Notes: generated by a model from the sequence alone, not told the origin. Counted from the stretch's first letter, positions 36,463-47,001 are shown. The stretch is DNA of 64,000 nt from Legionella sp. PATHC035 (GCF_026191115.1 NZ_JAPHOT010000001.1:2051501-2115500); one strand, 5' to 3'. Program-made: numbers and translations.

Positions 36463-36986
36463 TGCATAAAATGAATTTAGTGATTCAAGTTCAAGGGGAA
36501 GGAAAGCAGGAACAGTATTTCCCAGCTGTAAGGAAAGGTCATGAGAAAGAGTACGCCTATGTTCGTCAATTAGCGGTTAATCCGCCAGAGCCTGTTGAGA
36601 ATACAAAGGAGCAGGGGGAGACTCTGCGTGACATAATTCACCTAATCGAAGAGGACAATAAACAGTTGTTGCACTCTTATGATAACTATCGGACCGCCAT
36701 TTTTAGCACGGCTCGAGATGAAGAATTAACCCATGAACAGTTACACAAGCGATTGAGAGAACTTTATATCAAGTATTTACCTCAAACGAAAAATACCGTA
36801 TCCGTGGCCGCTTTGGAGCAGTCCAAAAGAAAGCCGCTTATTGCTGATGCCCCTGAGGAAGGGGAGGAACAAACAATCAAGCTATTGGCAAACGCTTTGT
36901 CCGACTGGATTACCACAAAGCAAGTTGATCCGGATACTTTATTTGATGAACTAGAAAAGCGCGCTACTGTTGGCTTGACTAGGTAA
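36462..36986 (+). CDS. Hypothetical protein, second gene of the coupled pair
   Basis: 174 aa, not recognised. Soluble and charged, with a helical region ~50-110 (ETLRDIIHLIEEDNKQLLHSYDNYRT, HEQLHKRLRELYIKYL) and an acidic stretch DAPEEGEEQ at ~130. No membrane segment or signal peptide. Translationally coupled to the previous gene and followed by a palindrome that may end the transcript. The two may form a complex or an effector-partner pair. Confidence 0.6.
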   Translation: MHKMNLVIQVQGEGKQEQYFPAVRKGHEKEYAYVRQLAVNPPEPVENTKEQGETLRDIIHLIEEDNKQLLHSYDNYRTAIFSTARDEELTHEQLHKRLRELYIKYLPQTKNTVSVAALEQSKRKPLIADAPEEGEEQTIKLLANALSDWITTKQVDPDTLFDELEKRATVGLTR

Positions 36987-37026
36987 CTTAACCCCGGATT
37001 AGACGCAGTTGTAATCCGGGATTAAG
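36987..37026. repeat. Family B palindrome / possible bidirectional terminator
   Basis: TTAACCCCGGATTA and TAATCCGGGATTAA flank a GACGCAGTTG centre, a long imperfect palindrome between convergent genes. Confidence 0.65.
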
Positions 37027-37054
37027 ATCCCATTTCCACATTAAATGTTAATGT

Positions 37055-38005
37055 TTATAAAAATCCCTGTTGTTTCATCCATTCATCATGGGCAAATTTA
37101 GACATGTAATTGCGAATGGAGTCAGGTAAAATAACCAAGCATTTTTGTCCGCTACTTAAAGATTTCGCAGCTTGCAGTGCGGCCCACATTGCCGCCCCAG
37201 AAGAACCTCCTACCAATAACCCCTCTTCACGGATTAAATCCCTTGCAGTTCGAAATGAATTCAGATCATTTGTTTTAATATATTTATCAATTAAATCATT
37301 ATCTAAAACATCTGGAAAAAAGTCATAGCCTATGCCCTCTACCGCATAGGATTTAATTTCGGTTCCACCACCAAGAATAGAGCCCTCGGGATCAACACCA
37401 ATAATTTTAATCTCCGGATTATATTCCTTAAGGCGTCTCGCAAGACCAGTAATTGTGCCTCCAGTTCCTACTCCGGCAACAACCATGTGTAAGTCCTTGC
37501 CAAAATCATCAATAATTTCCTGGGCGGTACCATGATAGTGCGCATTAGGGTTATTCGGATTGGCGTATTGATCAAGAATATAGGAATTGGGGATTTGCGC
37601 TTTCAGTCGTTTAGCTAAAGAAATATGACTTTCCGGATCATTATAGGCTGCTTCTGTTGGAGTACGGTAGATCGTGGCTCCCAGGAGCTCAAGAACGGAT
37701 TGCTTTTCCTGACTCATTTTCTCAGGCATAGTAATAATGACTTTGTAACCTAATACCGCACCTGCGAGGGCAATACCTATTCCTGTATTCCCTGAGGTAG
37801 GTTCAATCAGTGTATCACCTGGCTTAATATGCCCATCTCGCTCTGCATTAACAATCATTTCATAGCCGATACGATCCTTAACAGAACCACCAGGATTAAA
37901 AAACTCACACTTTGCATACAACTCACAATCAAGCGCACGGCCAAGACGATTAATTTTTACTATGGGAGTTTTTCCTATGGTGGCAAGAATATTCGGATAA
38001 ATCAT
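37055..38005 (-). CDS. cysK: Cysteine synthase A (O-acetylserine sulfhydrylase)
   Basis: 316 aa fold type II PLP enzyme. PLP lysine K43 in [11 protein letters not shown]; the substrate loop [13 protein letters not shown]; the phosphate-binding [14 protein letters not shown]; and [12 protein letters not shown] near the C-terminus. It makes cysteine from O-acetylserine and sulfide. A cystathionine beta-synthase-type activity cannot be excluded by eye, but no CBS domain is present. Confidence 0.9.
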   Translation of the reverse strand: MIYPNILATIGKTPIVKINRLGRALDCELYAKCEFFNPGGSVKDRIGYEMIVNAERDGHIKPGDTLIEPTSGNTGIGIALAGAVLGYKVIITMPEKMSQEKQSVLELLGATIYRTPTEAAYNDPESHISLAKRLKAQIPNSYILDQYANPNNPNAHYHGTAQEIIDDFGKDLHMVVAGVGTGGTITGLARRLKEYNPEIKIIGVDPEGSILGGGTEIKSYAVEGIGYDFFPDVLDNDLIDKYIKTNDLNSFRTARDLIREEGLLVGGSSGAAMWAALQAAKSLSSGQKCLVILPDSIRNYMSKFAHDEWMKQQGFL

Positions 38006-38148
38006 ATTAGTCCTTTATTGGAGAGTAATTTGCTTTTGATTATATGGGTTTTAAGCAAAAAAAAAAATTCTTGTATGATTTGGGTGGTGATTTTAAAGTT
38101 TTTGATTTATATTAAGTTTTCTAAAACTAACAAAGCAGGGAGCTGAAT

Positions 38149-38406
38149 ATGTTTAATTTAAAATCACTTAAGTGGTGTTTTGGTATTGCTTTGTCTCTAG
38201 GCTTGTGTGCATGCATGGATATGCAACGTTCAGAACATGCTAATAACAATGCTCAATACTATGAGCAAATGAATGCCCAGAGCAAACAAACAGCAGGGAA
38301 TAAGGCCAAAGCCCAAAAAACTTATGCTTCAAAAGATCCTACTCAAAAAGCAACCCCAGGACCTAAGCGAAATGCTGCCCCACAAATTCCGGTAATCCAG
38401 CAATAA
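38149..38406 (+). CDS. Small predicted lipoprotein
   Basis: 85 aa. Lipobox-like LSLGLCAC at ~16-23 after a hydrophobic stretch, so lipidation at one of the two cysteines is likely. The mature part is Gln/Asn/Lys/Pro-rich and disordered. A good GGGAGCTGAAT ribosome binding site. Function unknown. Confidence 0.65.
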   Translation: MFNLKSLKWCFGIALSLGLCACMDMQRSEHANNNAQYYEQMNAQSKQTAGNKAKAQKTYASKDPTQKATPGPKRNAAPQIPVIQQ

Positions 38407-38413
38407 TGATTGT

Positions 38414-38452
38414 CTCCGGGTTATGGCGTCTGCCTAACCCGGGTTATGACGT
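38414..38452. repeat. Family B repeat (CCGGGTTATGGCG...CTAACCCGGG)
   Basis: CCGGGTTA and TAACCCGG arms with a further GTTATGACG copy; imperfect palindrome after the lipoprotein gene, possibly its terminator. Confidence 0.6.
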
Positions 38453-38550
38453 AACCATCTGGTTTATTCCCTTTAAAACCTTGCAATCCTATTAATCGAG
38501 ATGTTAGCTTACTTATTGTTTGTTTCTTTCAACGGATTGATTTTTACTCT

Positions 38551-39771
38551 ATGAAAAAAGTATATCGAATTATAGCGACTGCTTTAGGGATAACCCTTTT
38601 TTTACTCTCTAATCAAATTTTTGCTGTGAATCCGACGGGAATCATTACTCCTTCAGTAATCAACAAAAGCACTACTACAAATCCGAAAGAAATTCCTTTA
38701 AAAAAAGCGTTAGCAACAGCAACATCAACTCCAGTGCAAGAGGACAGCGAAGAGGCTAAAAAATTATATCAAGAACGACTAAAAAAAAATCCGAGTGATG
38801 AAGACGCGCGTCTTCTTTTAGCGAATTATTATATAGCTAAGAGGCGTGATTTAACGGCACTTTGGGTTATTAAACAAGGATTGCGGCTTAATCCAAACAG
38901 CGTTTTATTGCTGATGAAATTAAGCGATATCCAGACTTACCTTACCGCCTATGCTCCTGCGATTGCAACCAACAAAAAAATTCTCACCCTAGATCCGAAC
39001 AATGTCTATTCCAAGCAATATTTATCCGATGTAAAGCAAGTTATTCCTCGTTATGACTACGGGGTGAATGAAGTCGGTTTTACCACAGATAACTCCTACG
39101 TTACTGGTTTTCATCAAATTTGGGATTATTCTTCACTGTATTACACTCGAGATACGAGCTACGGTCGATTTGGTGGTCGTATTAATTTTGCAGCACGACA
39201 AGGATTCACTGCACCCCAATATGAGTTGGATTTTTCACCGGTGCTTAATCGGGATGTTTCATTTAATTTGGTGGCTACCTATGCGAATCAACCCAATTTA
39301 TTTTCTGATTACTCCTATGGAGGACAGGCAAACATTAGTTTGACGAGTTCTCTCCAGTTTACGGGTGGCGCAATTTATTCGAACATCGCACCTACTTTTT
39401 TTATGACTTACATTGCAGGATTAAATTATGCGGTAGGTAATTATTTGTTGAGCGTGACTCCATACTATTTTGTCCCGCAAACCAATGTGAAATCAGTGTT
39501 AATGACTGGAGTGATTAAACGTTTTTTTGGCACGGAGGATCATTCCGTTTCTTTAACTGTGGGTATAGGCCATAGCCCTGACTTGGCCAATTTGACGACG
39601 GTTAATTTTATTGTGCTAAAGAATGATTTTGCAAATCTGCTTTATGAATTTCCCATATTAGCACACCGTCTGGTTGTTGATTTACAGATTGGATATCAAC
39701 GCTGGGAGTTTCCGACAGGCGAAATCAATAATTTTTATGATACCTTAGTTGGTTTGAAATATCGATTTTAA
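38551..39771 (+). CDS. TPR plus YaiO-family outer membrane beta-barrel protein
   Basis: 406 aa. Signal peptide (1-26), a Thr/Lys-rich linker, TPR-type repeats at ~66-165 (AKKLYQERLKKNPSDEDARLLLANYY, LNPNSVLLLMKLSDIQ, LDPNNVYSKQYL), then a YaiO-like beta-barrel from ~170 to the C-terminal phenylalanine (DTLVGLKYRF). Similar TPR-barrel proteins sit in exopolysaccharide export or surface-glycan systems. No glycan genes lie next to it, so the role is open. Confidence 0.75.
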   Translation: MKKVYRIIATALGITLFLLSNQIFAVNPTGIITPSVINKSTTTNPKEIPLKKALATATSTPVQEDSEEAKKLYQERLKKNPSDEDARLLLANYYIAKRRDLTALWVIKQGLRLNPNSVLLLMKLSDIQTYLTAYAPAIATNKKILTLDPNNVYSKQYLSDVKQVIPRYDYGVNEVGFTTDNSYVTGFHQIWDYSSLYYTRDTSYGRFGGRINFAARQGFTAPQYELDFSPVLNRDVSFNLVATYANQPNLFSDYSYGGQANISLTSSLQFTGGAIYSNIAPTFFMTYIAGLNYAVGNYLLSVTPYYFVPQTNVKSVLMTGVIKRFFGTEDHSVSLTVGIGHSPDLANLTTVNFIVLKNDFANLLYEFPILAHRLVVDLQIGYQRWEFPTGEINNFYDTLVGLKYRF

Positions 39772-39786
39772 GTCGCTTGCATAAGT

Positions 39787-39802
39787 TGGGCCTGACGGCC
39801 CA
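39787..39802. repeat. Family A hairpin (TGGGCC-TGAC-GGCCCA)
   Basis: Perfect 6-bp stem with a 4-nt loop just after the YaiO-like gene and before a convergent gene. Likely shared terminator. Confidence 0.6.
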
Positions 39803-39806
39803 GCTC

Positions 39807-40079
39807 TTACATTCTAAACTGACTAAAAGGAACAGTGCTGTTTATTTCATCTTCTCTTGCTTGGCGTTCTTCAGCCATTTCTGTCTGAATTTGCATTAAT
39901 TCCAGACCATCTTTAATCATTTCATCTCGTACCGCTTGCCGGGAAGCTCGATCTCCAAAGAAGCTCACTTTTTTCTTGCACGCCTTGTCGCTTAACTGAT
40001 GAGTTGTTCGTGCATTTTTGTGATCCGCATTAATTGTTGCAAATTTTTGAGCCACAGGGATTTCTCTTTTATGTTTCAT
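39807..40079 (-). CDS. Small hypothetical protein
   Basis: 90 aa, soluble, charged; basic N-terminal half (KHKREIPVAQKF) and acidic, helical C-terminal half (RDEMIKDGLELMQIQTEMAEERQARED). An AAGG site precedes the ATG. No known domain recognised. The gap of 267 bp upstream to fumC contains a 36-codon open frame that I do not accept as a gene. Confidence 0.5.
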   Translation of the reverse strand: MKHKREIPVAQKFATINADHKNARTTHQLSDKACKKKVSFFGDRASRQAVRDEMIKDGLELMQIQTEMAEERQAREDEINSTVPFSQFRM

Positions 40080-40346
40080 ACTTGAACCTTATTTTCCTAT
40101 AAGTTTTTATTAGTTTCATCCTTACATTATTTTTGAAAGCAAAGTCCATTTCTACTTCAGATAAGTTAATTGAATGACGCAGATTCTCCCTTTTTCAAAG
40201 AGATCACCCCTTCAAATTAACAGGGGGGCAAACTATGCAACAGATTGGCATCGATTTTCAAGTGATTTTTCTAGGTGCTGCTGACAATTCGAATCTCTTG
40301 GCTAAAATGAGATGGAATTTATGTGCGGTCAACAGCCCCTAATGAA

Positions 40347-41738
40347 TTACTGCGGAGCAATCATTTCTTCGGGTCTTACTAATTCCGCGAAACGCTCTGC
40401 AGTTAAAATTCCAAGTTTCACTGCTGCTTCTTGCAAGGAGGAATTGTCTTGGTGTGCTGTTTTAGCGATTTTTGCGGCTTTATCATAGCCTATGTGTTGA
40501 TTCAGTGCCGTGACGAGCATCAAAGAGTGATGCAGATAATAGTCGATCACCTGATGATTGGCCTCGATTCCTTCGGCACAAAATTCTTGAAATGAATGAC
40601 AGGTATCGGCTAACAAATTAAGGGAATGCAGTACGTTAAAGATGATCACCGGTTTAAATACATTCAGTTCAAAATTACCTTGGCTGTCCGCGATACCCAC
40701 TGTTGCGTCATTTCCCAGCACTTGCGCGCAAACCATAGTCATGGCTTCACATTGGGTAGGATTCACTTTTCCAGGCATGATTGAAGAACCAGGTTCATTT
40801 TCTGGAATGATCAATTCCCCAATACCACAACGTGGGCCAGAAGCTAACCAACGAATGTCATTTGCAATTTTCATTAAAGCACAAGCCAGTGTTTTCATGG
40901 CACTGTGGGCATTAACTAATGCTTCGTGTGAGGCGAGCGCAGCAAATTTATTCTCTGCGGTAACAAAAGGCAATTGGGTTATCTCGGCAATGTGTTTGGC
41001 AACTTTTGCGGCAAATTGTGGATGTGTATTTAAACCAGTTCCTACAGCGGTTCCCCCTGCAGCTAATTCGTAAAGTTCAGGCAATGCCCCTTCAAGACGT
41101 TGCAGGCACGCATCCAGCTGGGCAACATAACCAGAAAACTCCTGCCCTAAAGTGATTGGCACGGCATCTTGTAAATGGGTTCGGCCAATTTTAACGATAT
41201 CTTTGAATGCTGCCATTTTAACCGCCAAGGCATCACGCAAACTTTTCACTGCGGGAATTAATTTCTTATTAAAAGCAATGGCTGCGGCAATGTGCATCGC
41301 TGTCGGGAATGTATCATTGGAAGATTGAGACATATTCACATGATCATTAGGATGAATAGGCGATTTACTACCCATGGTTCCACCAGCCAGTTCAATTGCA
41401 CGATTTGAAATGACCTCATTGGCATTCATATTGGATTGCGTGCCACTGCCCGTTTGCCATACATGCAAAGGAAAATGCTCATCCAGCATTCCCTTACTCA
41501 CCTCATCGGCAGCCTTAATAATTAAATCTGCTTTATCTTTAGGTAACTTGCCTAAGTCCAAATTGGTCAATGCGGCGGCTTTTTTTAAGATACCAAAAGC
41601 GTGAGTGACCTCACGCGGCATAATGTCCTTGCCGATATTAAAGTGATGTAATGATCGTTCAGTCTGTGCACCCCAATATTTGTCGGCAGGGACAGCGATT
41701 TCACCCATGCTATCAGATTCTATGCGTGTTTTGCTCAT
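40347..41738 (-). CDS. fumC: Class II fumarate hydratase
   Basis: 463 aa, full FumC length. Signature loop [16 protein letters not shown], substrate-binding [18 protein letters not shown] and [17 protein letters not shown]. It interconverts fumarate and malate in the TCA cycle without an iron-sulfur cluster. Followed upstream in its transcript direction by a family B repeat element. Confidence 0.96.
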   Translation of the reverse strand: MSKTRIESDSMGEIAVPADKYWGAQTERSLHHFNIGKDIMPREVTHAFGILKKAAALTNLDLGKLPKDKADLIIKAADEVSKGMLDEHFPLHVWQTGSGTQSNMNANEVISNRAIELAGGTMGSKSPIHPNDHVNMSQSSNDTFPTAMHIAAAIAFNKKLIPAVKSLRDALAVKMAAFKDIVKIGRTHLQDAVPITLGQEFSGYVAQLDACLQRLEGALPELYELAAGGTAVGTGLNTHPQFAAKVAKHIAEITQLPFVTAENKFAALASHEALVNAHSAMKTLACALMKIANDIRWLASGPRCGIGELIIPENEPGSSIMPGKVNPTQCEAMTMVCAQVLGNDATVGIADSQGNFELNVFKPVIIFNVLHSLNLLADTCHSFQEFCAEGIEANHQVIDYYLHHSLMLVTALNQHIGYDKAAKIAKTAHQDNSSLQEAAVKLGILTAERFAELVRPEEMIAPQ

Positions 41739-41836
41739 GGTTTTTAATTTCCTTAGACCCTAGTGAAATAAAAAATTCTAACACATAGGGCAAAAATAAG
41801 TAATTTTTGTTATAGTGTTGGCATGATTACCGACAC

Positions 41837-41953
41837 GTAGCCTGGGTTAGACGTAGCCGTAACCCGGGAACCAGAGGCAGAAAAATCTGGGATATTTGCA
41901 TACAAACCCAGATTACCCTGCGCTAATTCGGACTTACAAAGCCTCCAGGCTAC
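41837..41953. repeat. Complete family B element bounded by 9-bp inverted repeats
   Basis: GTAGCCTGG (41837-41845) and CCAGGCTAC (41945-41953) bound a ~117-bp unit with internal TTAGACGTAGCCGTAACCC. Fragments of the same family occur at 31449, 34314, 36987, 38414, 44609 and 47202. The bounded form looks like a small non-autonomous mobile or REP-like element. Confidence 0.65.
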
Positions 41954-41972
41954 ATAAGAGAACCACCAGCAC

Positions 41973-42701
41973 ATGAGAGCAGTACGTATTTATCAATCTG
42001 GAAACTACCATACAGGCCAACATTTAGAATTATCTCCCGAAGCCAGTCAACACGTTGGGGTTGTTTTGCGTATGCAGGTTGGTGAAAAGATCACTTTATT
42101 TTCTGGTGATGATCGCGAATTTGACGCAACTATAGTTGCTGTGAAAAAAAAACAAGTCACGGTAGTCATTGGTTCGGTAAATGAGGTGAGTCGTGAATCC
42201 CCATTGGCTATCCATTTGGCTCAAGCAATTTCCAAGGGGGAGCGCATGGAGTTCGTCATGCAAAAAGCAGTCGAACTCGGTGTGACCAGTATTACTCCTC
42301 TTATTACGGAGCGTTGTGTCGTCAAATTAGATAAGGAGCGAATGGCAAAAAAACTCCATCAATGGCAGGCGATAGTCATTGCCGCGTGTGAACAATCAGG
42401 AAGGAATCAAGTTCCTGCAGTAAATGCCCCCATCACTTTAGAACATTATGTCCGTGAGGTTCAAGTTGGATTGAAATTGATCTTGCACCCCGGTGAGAAT
42501 AAAAAATGGCGAGATTATATGATTGGATCTGCTGCGATTGCCTTGCTTATTGGCCCGGAAGGGGGATTAAGTGACCACGAGGTTCAATTGGCGTGTCAGC
42601 ATGGATTTCAACCTTTATCTCTGGGGCCAAGAATTTTACGCACAGAAACCGCGGCGCTTACTGCCTTAAGTCTGTTGCAAGCGATAGGCGGTGATCTATA
42701 A
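41973..42701 (+). CDS. rsmE: 16S rRNA m3U1498 methyltransferase
   Basis: 242 aa SPOUT-fold protein. N-terminal PUA-like domain, then EFVMQKAVELGVTSITPLITERCVV and the trefoil-knot motifs LLIGPEGGLSDHEVQLA and LGPRILRTETAALTAL. It methylates U1498 of 16S rRNA. The start is a clear ATG shortly after the family B element. Confidence 0.95.
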   Translation: MRAVRIYQSGNYHTGQHLELSPEASQHVGVVLRMQVGEKITLFSGDDREFDATIVAVKKKQVTVVIGSVNEVSRESPLAIHLAQAISKGERMEFVMQKAVELGVTSITPLITERCVVKLDKERMAKKLHQWQAIVIAACEQSGRNQVPAVNAPITLEHYVREVQVGLKLILHPGENKKWRDYMIGSAAIALLIGPEGGLSDHEVQLACQHGFQPLSLGPRILRTETAALTALSLLQAIGGDL

Positions 42702-42825
42702 TAGTACTTGTAGTCAGTCTCTCTCAATGCGAAAATCTAAAAGCATAATGCTACCAATATCAATATATTCCTTGATGCAGAGTGAGTTTGGCGATTAACT
42801 TATTTTAAACAACAGAGGTTGACTC

Positions 42826-43152
42826 ATGAGTGATCTTATTAAAACAATATCAGATGCAAGTTTTGAACAGGATGTAATCCATGCTAATAAGCCTGTTTTA
42901 GTTGATTTTTGGGCTGAATGGTGTGGTCCATGTCGTGCATTGACCCCAATATTGGAAGAAGTGGCTGCTACTCATGGTGAGCAAGTAACTTTTGCCAAGA
43001 TTAATATCGATGAACACCCACAAACACCGGCAAAGTTTGGTGTGATGAGTATTCCAACATTGATTTTATTTAAAAACGGTCAGGTTGAAGCTGTTAAAAT
43101 GGGTTTGCTTTCAAAATCTCAATTAAGTGCTTTTGTTGAGAGCCACGTTTAA
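42826..43152 (+). CDS. trxA: Thioredoxin
   Basis: 108 aa. Active site WCGPC with C33 and C36, the conserved VDFWAEWCGPC context, and cis-Pro in SIPTLILFK. General cytoplasmic disulfide reductase. It sits directly upstream of rho, the same order as in E. coli. Confidence 0.96.
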   Translation: MSDLIKTISDASFEQDVIHANKPVLVDFWAEWCGPCRALTPILEEVAATHGEQVTFAKINIDEHPQTPAKFGVMSIPTLILFKNGQVEAVKMGLLSKSQLSAFVESHV

Positions 43153-43215
43153 TTTTTTATTTTTCTATATAAAAAATGTTGTATCTTTGAGTAAAGCTGT
43201 GATAGCCTGTTGCAA

Positions 43216-43244
43216 TATGTGATATAATTTAAATATATCACATA
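43216..43244. promoter_or_regulatory. Perfect 11-bp inverted repeat in the rho leader
   Basis: TATGTGATATA (43216-43226) and TATATCACATA (43234-43244) with a 7-nt AT spacer, between trxA and rho. It contains a TATAAT. A smaller GCAGC/GCTGC pair follows. Could be an operator or a leader hairpin for Rho autoregulation; the TGTGA/TCACA half-sites are too far apart for CRP. Confidence 0.55.
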
Positions 43245-43330
43245 GGCAGCAGAATCCTTAGCTGCTATTCTTGAATAATATTTTTCCCGGATATCCAATT
43301 CGAAATTAATCAACCAATCAAGTGAGAAGT

Positions 43331-44593
43331 ATGAATCTTAGTGAACTTAAGCAATTGCCTATTGCCGATCTCTTTAACATCGCACAAGAGATTGGTGTCG
43401 AGAATCCTTCCCGTATGCGCAAACAAGAAATTATTTTTGCCATTCTTAAGGCCCACGCCTTAAAAGGTGAAGACATCCACGGTGATGGTGTTTTAGAAGT
43501 CCTGACTGATGGTTTTGGTTTCTTGCGTTCTGCCGATGGCTCCTATTTGGCAGGCCCTGATGATATTTATGTATCTCCCAGCCAAATCAGACGTTTTGGT
43601 TTACGTTCTGGTGATACGATTTCAGGTAAAATTCGTCCTCCCAAAGATAGCGAGCGTTATTTTGCTTTGTTGAAAGTTGATGAAATCAATTACGATTCAC
43701 CTGATAGTGCCAAACGAAAAATTTTATTTGAAAACCTTACTCCTCTCTTTGCTACCGAGCGCTTGGTCATGGAGCAAGGAAACGGCAGTACCGAAGATTT
43801 GACGGCGCGAGTTGTTGACTTGTGTGCTCCTTTTGGTCGAGGACAACGTGGTTTGATTGTTTCCCCACCCAAAGCAGGTAAAACACTAATGCTGCAAAAC
43901 ATCGCACGTTCTATAGAAAAGAACTATCCTGAATGTTACCTCATCGTGTTATTGATTGATGAGCGCCCTGAAGAAGTAACTGAAATGCAACGTTCTGTTA
44001 AGGGAGAAGTGGTTGCGAGTACGTTTGATGAGCCTGCGAACCGCCACGTTCAAGTTGCCGAAATGGTTATTGAAAAAGCCAAGCGCCTGGTGGAACACAA
44101 GCGTGATGTGGTTATTTTGCTTGACTCAATTACTCGTCTGGCGCGAGCGTACAATACGGTGATTCCTTCATCTGGTAAAGTACTTACTGGGGGTGTTGAT
44201 GCCAATGCGTTGCAAAGACCTAAGCGTTTATATGGTGCCGCACGTAACATTGAAGAAGGTGGTAGTCTGACTATTATTGCTACAGCTCTGGTAGACACAG
44301 GTTCTAAAATGGATGAAGTGATTTACGAAGAATTCAAGGGAACCGGTAATATGGAGATCCACTTGAGTCGTAATATTGCTGAACGTCGTGTTTTCCCTGC
44401 GATTAATATTAACCGTTCAGGTACACGCCGTGAAGATCTGTTATTAAGCCCAGAAGATCTACAGCGCACTTGGATATTGCGCAAAATTCTGCAGTCTATG
44501 GATGAATGTGATGCGATTGAGTTCTTGCTTGAGCGTATGAAGAATCATAAAACCAATGCTGAATTTTTTGATGCAATGAAACGCCAAGAGTAG
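43331..44593 (+). CDS. rho: Transcription termination factor Rho
   Basis: 420 aa from the ATG at 43331 ([15 protein letters not shown]); a GTG three codons earlier is less likely. RNA-binding cold-shock domain ~45-125 ([15 protein letters not shown]), P-loop SPPKAGKT at 178-185, [11 protein letters not shown] and the Q/R-loops. Hexameric ATP-dependent RNA translocase. Standard Rho length and order, downstream of trxA. Confidence 0.97.
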   Translation: MNLSELKQLPIADLFNIAQEIGVENPSRMRKQEIIFAILKAHALKGEDIHGDGVLEVLTDGFGFLRSADGSYLAGPDDIYVSPSQIRRFGLRSGDTISGKIRPPKDSERYFALLKVDEINYDSPDSAKRKILFENLTPLFATERLVMEQGNGSTEDLTARVVDLCAPFGRGQRGLIVSPPKAGKTLMLQNIARSIEKNYPECYLIVLLIDERPEEVTEMQRSVKGEVVASTFDEPANRHVQVAEMVIEKAKRLVEHKRDVVILLDSITRLARAYNTVIPSSGKVLTGGVDANALQRPKRLYGAARNIEEGGSLTIIATALVDTGSKMDEVIYEEFKGTGNMEIHLSRNIAERRVFPAININRSGTRREDLLLSPEDLQRTWILRKILQSMDECDAIEFLLERMKNHKTNAEFFDAMKRQE

Positions 44594-44608
44594 TACTTAT
44601 AAAAAATG

Positions 44609-44791
44609 CAACCTGGGGGAGGGCCCAAAGCGCCTAAACCCGGGAATTGTTAAGCTCCTTTCAGGACTATCTGCCATAAGTCAAGAAGAAATACCCTCTC
44701 CCACTCGTGGAAAGGGGTAGGGGTGAGGGCGATTAAACAATACCCTCATCCGCCCTGACGGGCACCTTCTCCCTAAAGGGAGAGGAGAAAT
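44609..44791. repeat. Family B fragment followed by a long family C repeat between rho and ubiD
   Basis: CCTGGGGGAGGGCCC...CTAAACCCGGG (44609-44645) is family B. CCCTCTCCCACTCGTGG...GGTGAGGG and CCCTCATCCGCCCTGACGGG...CTCCCTAAAGGGAGAGG (44689-44791) are two adjacent family C palindromes. This fills most of the gap before ubiD. Confidence 0.65.
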
Positions 44792-44828
44792 TTCTTGAAA
44801 TGGCAGCGAGGTTACTAGGGGATTATGA

Positions 44829-46298
44829 ATGAAATACTCTGATTTAAGAGATTTTATTACACAACTTGAATCACGTGATTTATTAAAACGCATCACCTAT
44901 CCTGTATCACCCTATCTTGAAATGACGGCAGTCAGTGATCGAGTACTTCGCTCTGGCGGCCCTGCTCTTCTCTTTACTAATACGTCAAACCATAACATGC
45001 CTGTTTTAACTAATTTATTTGGCACGGTTGAGCGTGTGGCGATGGGAATGGGTGAAGACAGTATCAGTGCGTTGCGGGAAGTTGGCAAATTACTGGCTGC
45101 CTTAAAGGAGCCTGATCCGCCTAAAGGATTTAAGGACGCGTTTAATAAGCTCCCTTTGTTAAAACAGGCATTAAATATGGCACCAAAATATGTGAGTGGT
45201 GCCGAATGTCAAAACCATGTTTGGGAAAAAGATGAGGTCGATCTGACTTCATTACCTATTCAAACCTGTTGGCCTAAAGATGCTGCTCCATTAATCACTT
45301 GGGGGCTTGTAACCACCAAAGGACCACATCAAACGCGTGAAAATATGGGGATATACCGGCAACAGCTGTTGAGTAAAAATCAATTGATCATGCGTTGGTT
45401 GTCCCATCGAGGAGGTGCACTGGATTACCAGGCATGGCAAAAAGCTTATCCTGGAGAACGTTTTCCAATTGCAGTGACGCTTGGTGCTGATCCTGCAACA
45501 ATACTCGCAGCCGTAACCCCTGTTCCTGATACTTTATCGGAATATGCTTTTGCGGGATTATTACGTGGCCAACGCACTCGTTTGACGCAGTGCATTGGAA
45601 ATGAGCTGCATGTCCCTGCGAGTGCGGAAATTATCCTGGAAGGTTATTTAGAGCCTGGGATTGAGGCGCCAGAAGGGCCTTATGGCGATCACACCGGTTA
45701 CTATAATGAAGTACAATCTTTCCCAGTGTTTACTGTGGAGCGCATAACCCATAGAGACTCCCCCATTTACCACAGTACTTATACTGGCCGGCCACCTGAT
45801 GAGCCTGCTATTTTAGGCGTTGCATTAAATGAAGTATTTATTCCCTTGTTACAGAAACAGTTCCCAGAGATTGTTGATTTCTATTTGCCGCCTGAAGGAT
45901 GCTCCTATCGTTTAGCCGTAGTGACTATCAAGAAGCAATATCCTGGGCATGCGAAGCGAATAATGATGGCGGTATGGTCATTCTTAAGACAATTTATGTA
46001 TACCAAATTTGTAATCGTCTGTGATGATGATATCGATGCGCGTAATTGGCAGGATGTGATCTGGGCGATGACGACCCGTATGGATCCTGCACGAGATACC
46101 GTAATGATCGAAAATACTCCCATTGATTACCTGGATTTTGCTTCACCTATTTCAGGTTTAGGCTCAAAAATTGGCATGGATGCAACAAGTAAATGGCCTG
46201 GAGAAACTCAAAGAGAATGGGGGGAGCCCATAGTGATGGATGAAGAGATCATAAAAAAGGTCGATGGTTATTGGTCGTCTTTGGGGTTGGACCGATGA
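44829..46298 (+). CDS. ubiD: UbiD-family decarboxylase (3-octaprenyl-4-hydroxybenzoate decarboxylase)
   Basis: 489 aa. Prenylated-FMN site residues in [17 protein letters not shown] and the acid segment [11 protein letters not shown], plus [23 protein letters not shown]. It removes the carboxyl group in ubiquinone synthesis using prFMN from UbiX, which is not in this window. It overlaps the next gene by 4 bp (ATGA), so it is coupled to the flavin reductase. Confidence 0.93.
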   Translation: MKYSDLRDFITQLESRDLLKRITYPVSPYLEMTAVSDRVLRSGGPALLFTNTSNHNMPVLTNLFGTVERVAMGMGEDSISALREVGKLLAALKEPDPPKGFKDAFNKLPLLKQALNMAPKYVSGAECQNHVWEKDEVDLTSLPIQTCWPKDAAPLITWGLVTTKGPHQTRENMGIYRQQLLSKNQLIMRWLSHRGGALDYQAWQKAYPGERFPIAVTLGADPATILAAVTPVPDTLSEYAFAGLLRGQRTRLTQCIGNELHVPASAEIILEGYLEPGIEAPEGPYGDHTGYYNEVQSFPVFTVERITHRDSPIYHSTYTGRPPDEPAILGVALNEVFIPLLQKQFPEIVDFYLPPEGCSYRLAVVTIKKQYPGHAKRIMMAVWSFLRQFMYTKFVIVCDDDIDARNWQDVIWAMTTRMDPARDTVMIENTPIDYLDFASPISGLGSKIGMDATSKWPGETQREWGEPIVMDEEIIKKVDGYWSSLGLDR

Positions 46299-46990
46299 AG
46301 GAAAAAACAATTAAAGCACTCGTAGAAGATATTTCACCATTGACAGACAGTATTATGCGCTTGGTTTTAACTCCAGAGACTTACGTGGATTATCAAGCGG
46401 GACAATATTTACAAATTCTTTTTAATGAAGAAGCTTTTAGCTATTCTATTGCCAATGCGCCATTAGGATCGCATAAATATGAACTGCATATTCGACATAG
46501 CTTGGATAATCCCTACAATCAGCGTTTATTTGCCCATATCAAAGAATCGGGGGCGGTGACTCTTCGCTTGCCTTTTGGTACCTGTTCCATTGAGCATTTG
46601 TATCCAAACCGTCCTATAGTATTTATCGCGGGTGGAACTGGATTTGCGCCGGTAAAAGCGATGATCGAGCAGTTATTATCGACTTCAGATACTCGGCCTT
46701 TTGAGTTATTTTGGGGCGCTCGTTTGCAAAATGATTTATACATGGATGAAAAAGTAATGGCTTGGCAAGCTCATGTGAGTCGCTTTAACTATTTTTCTTC
46801 GGTATCAGAAGATAACGGCGTGCCTCTAGCCTCCTTAGTACTGGCCAAGCATCCACAAGATCTTCGTAAATGGCAAATAGTGATTAGCGGACCTTTTGAT
46901 ATGGTGTACAGTACACGTGATGCATTGGTCAATAGCGGGGTTTCACCTGCTCATTTATTCTCAGATGCATTTAGTTTTGAAGCAAAATAA
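46295..46990 (+). CDS. fre: NAD(P)H-flavin reductase, Fre/LuxG-like
   Basis: 231 aa from the ATG at 46295 ([16 protein letters not shown]); the frame is open upstream only inside ubiD. FAD/FMN-binding barrel with FSYSIANAP and LPFGTCSIE, then the NAD(P)-binding [15 protein letters not shown] and ISGPFDMVY. It supplies reduced flavin. Coupling to ubiD makes sense because UbiX/UbiD use prenylated FMN; fre-ubiD adjacency is also seen in E. coli (yigC region). Confidence 0.88.
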   Translation: MKEKTIKALVEDISPLTDSIMRLVLTPETYVDYQAGQYLQILFNEEAFSYSIANAPLGSHKYELHIRHSLDNPYNQRLFAHIKESGAVTLRLPFGTCSIEHLYPNRPIVFIAGGTGFAPVKAMIEQLLSTSDTRPFELFWGARLQNDLYMDEKVMAWQAHVSRFNYFSSVSEDNGVPLASLVLAKHPQDLRKWQIVISGPFDMVYSTRDALVNSGVSPAHLFSDAFSFEAK

Positions 46991-47001
46991 GGAAGCATTT
47001 T

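Noticed and set aside
40235..40342. 36-codon open frame with a GGGGGG-containing upstream region, on the plus strand before fumC
   Set aside because: Too short, no family resemblance, and it runs up to the fumC 3' end on the opposite strand; a chance frame is more likely.
43216..43244. CRP site reading of the rho-leader palindrome (TGTGA and TCACA present)
   Set aside because: The half-sites are separated by 15 bases instead of the 6 needed for CRP binding.
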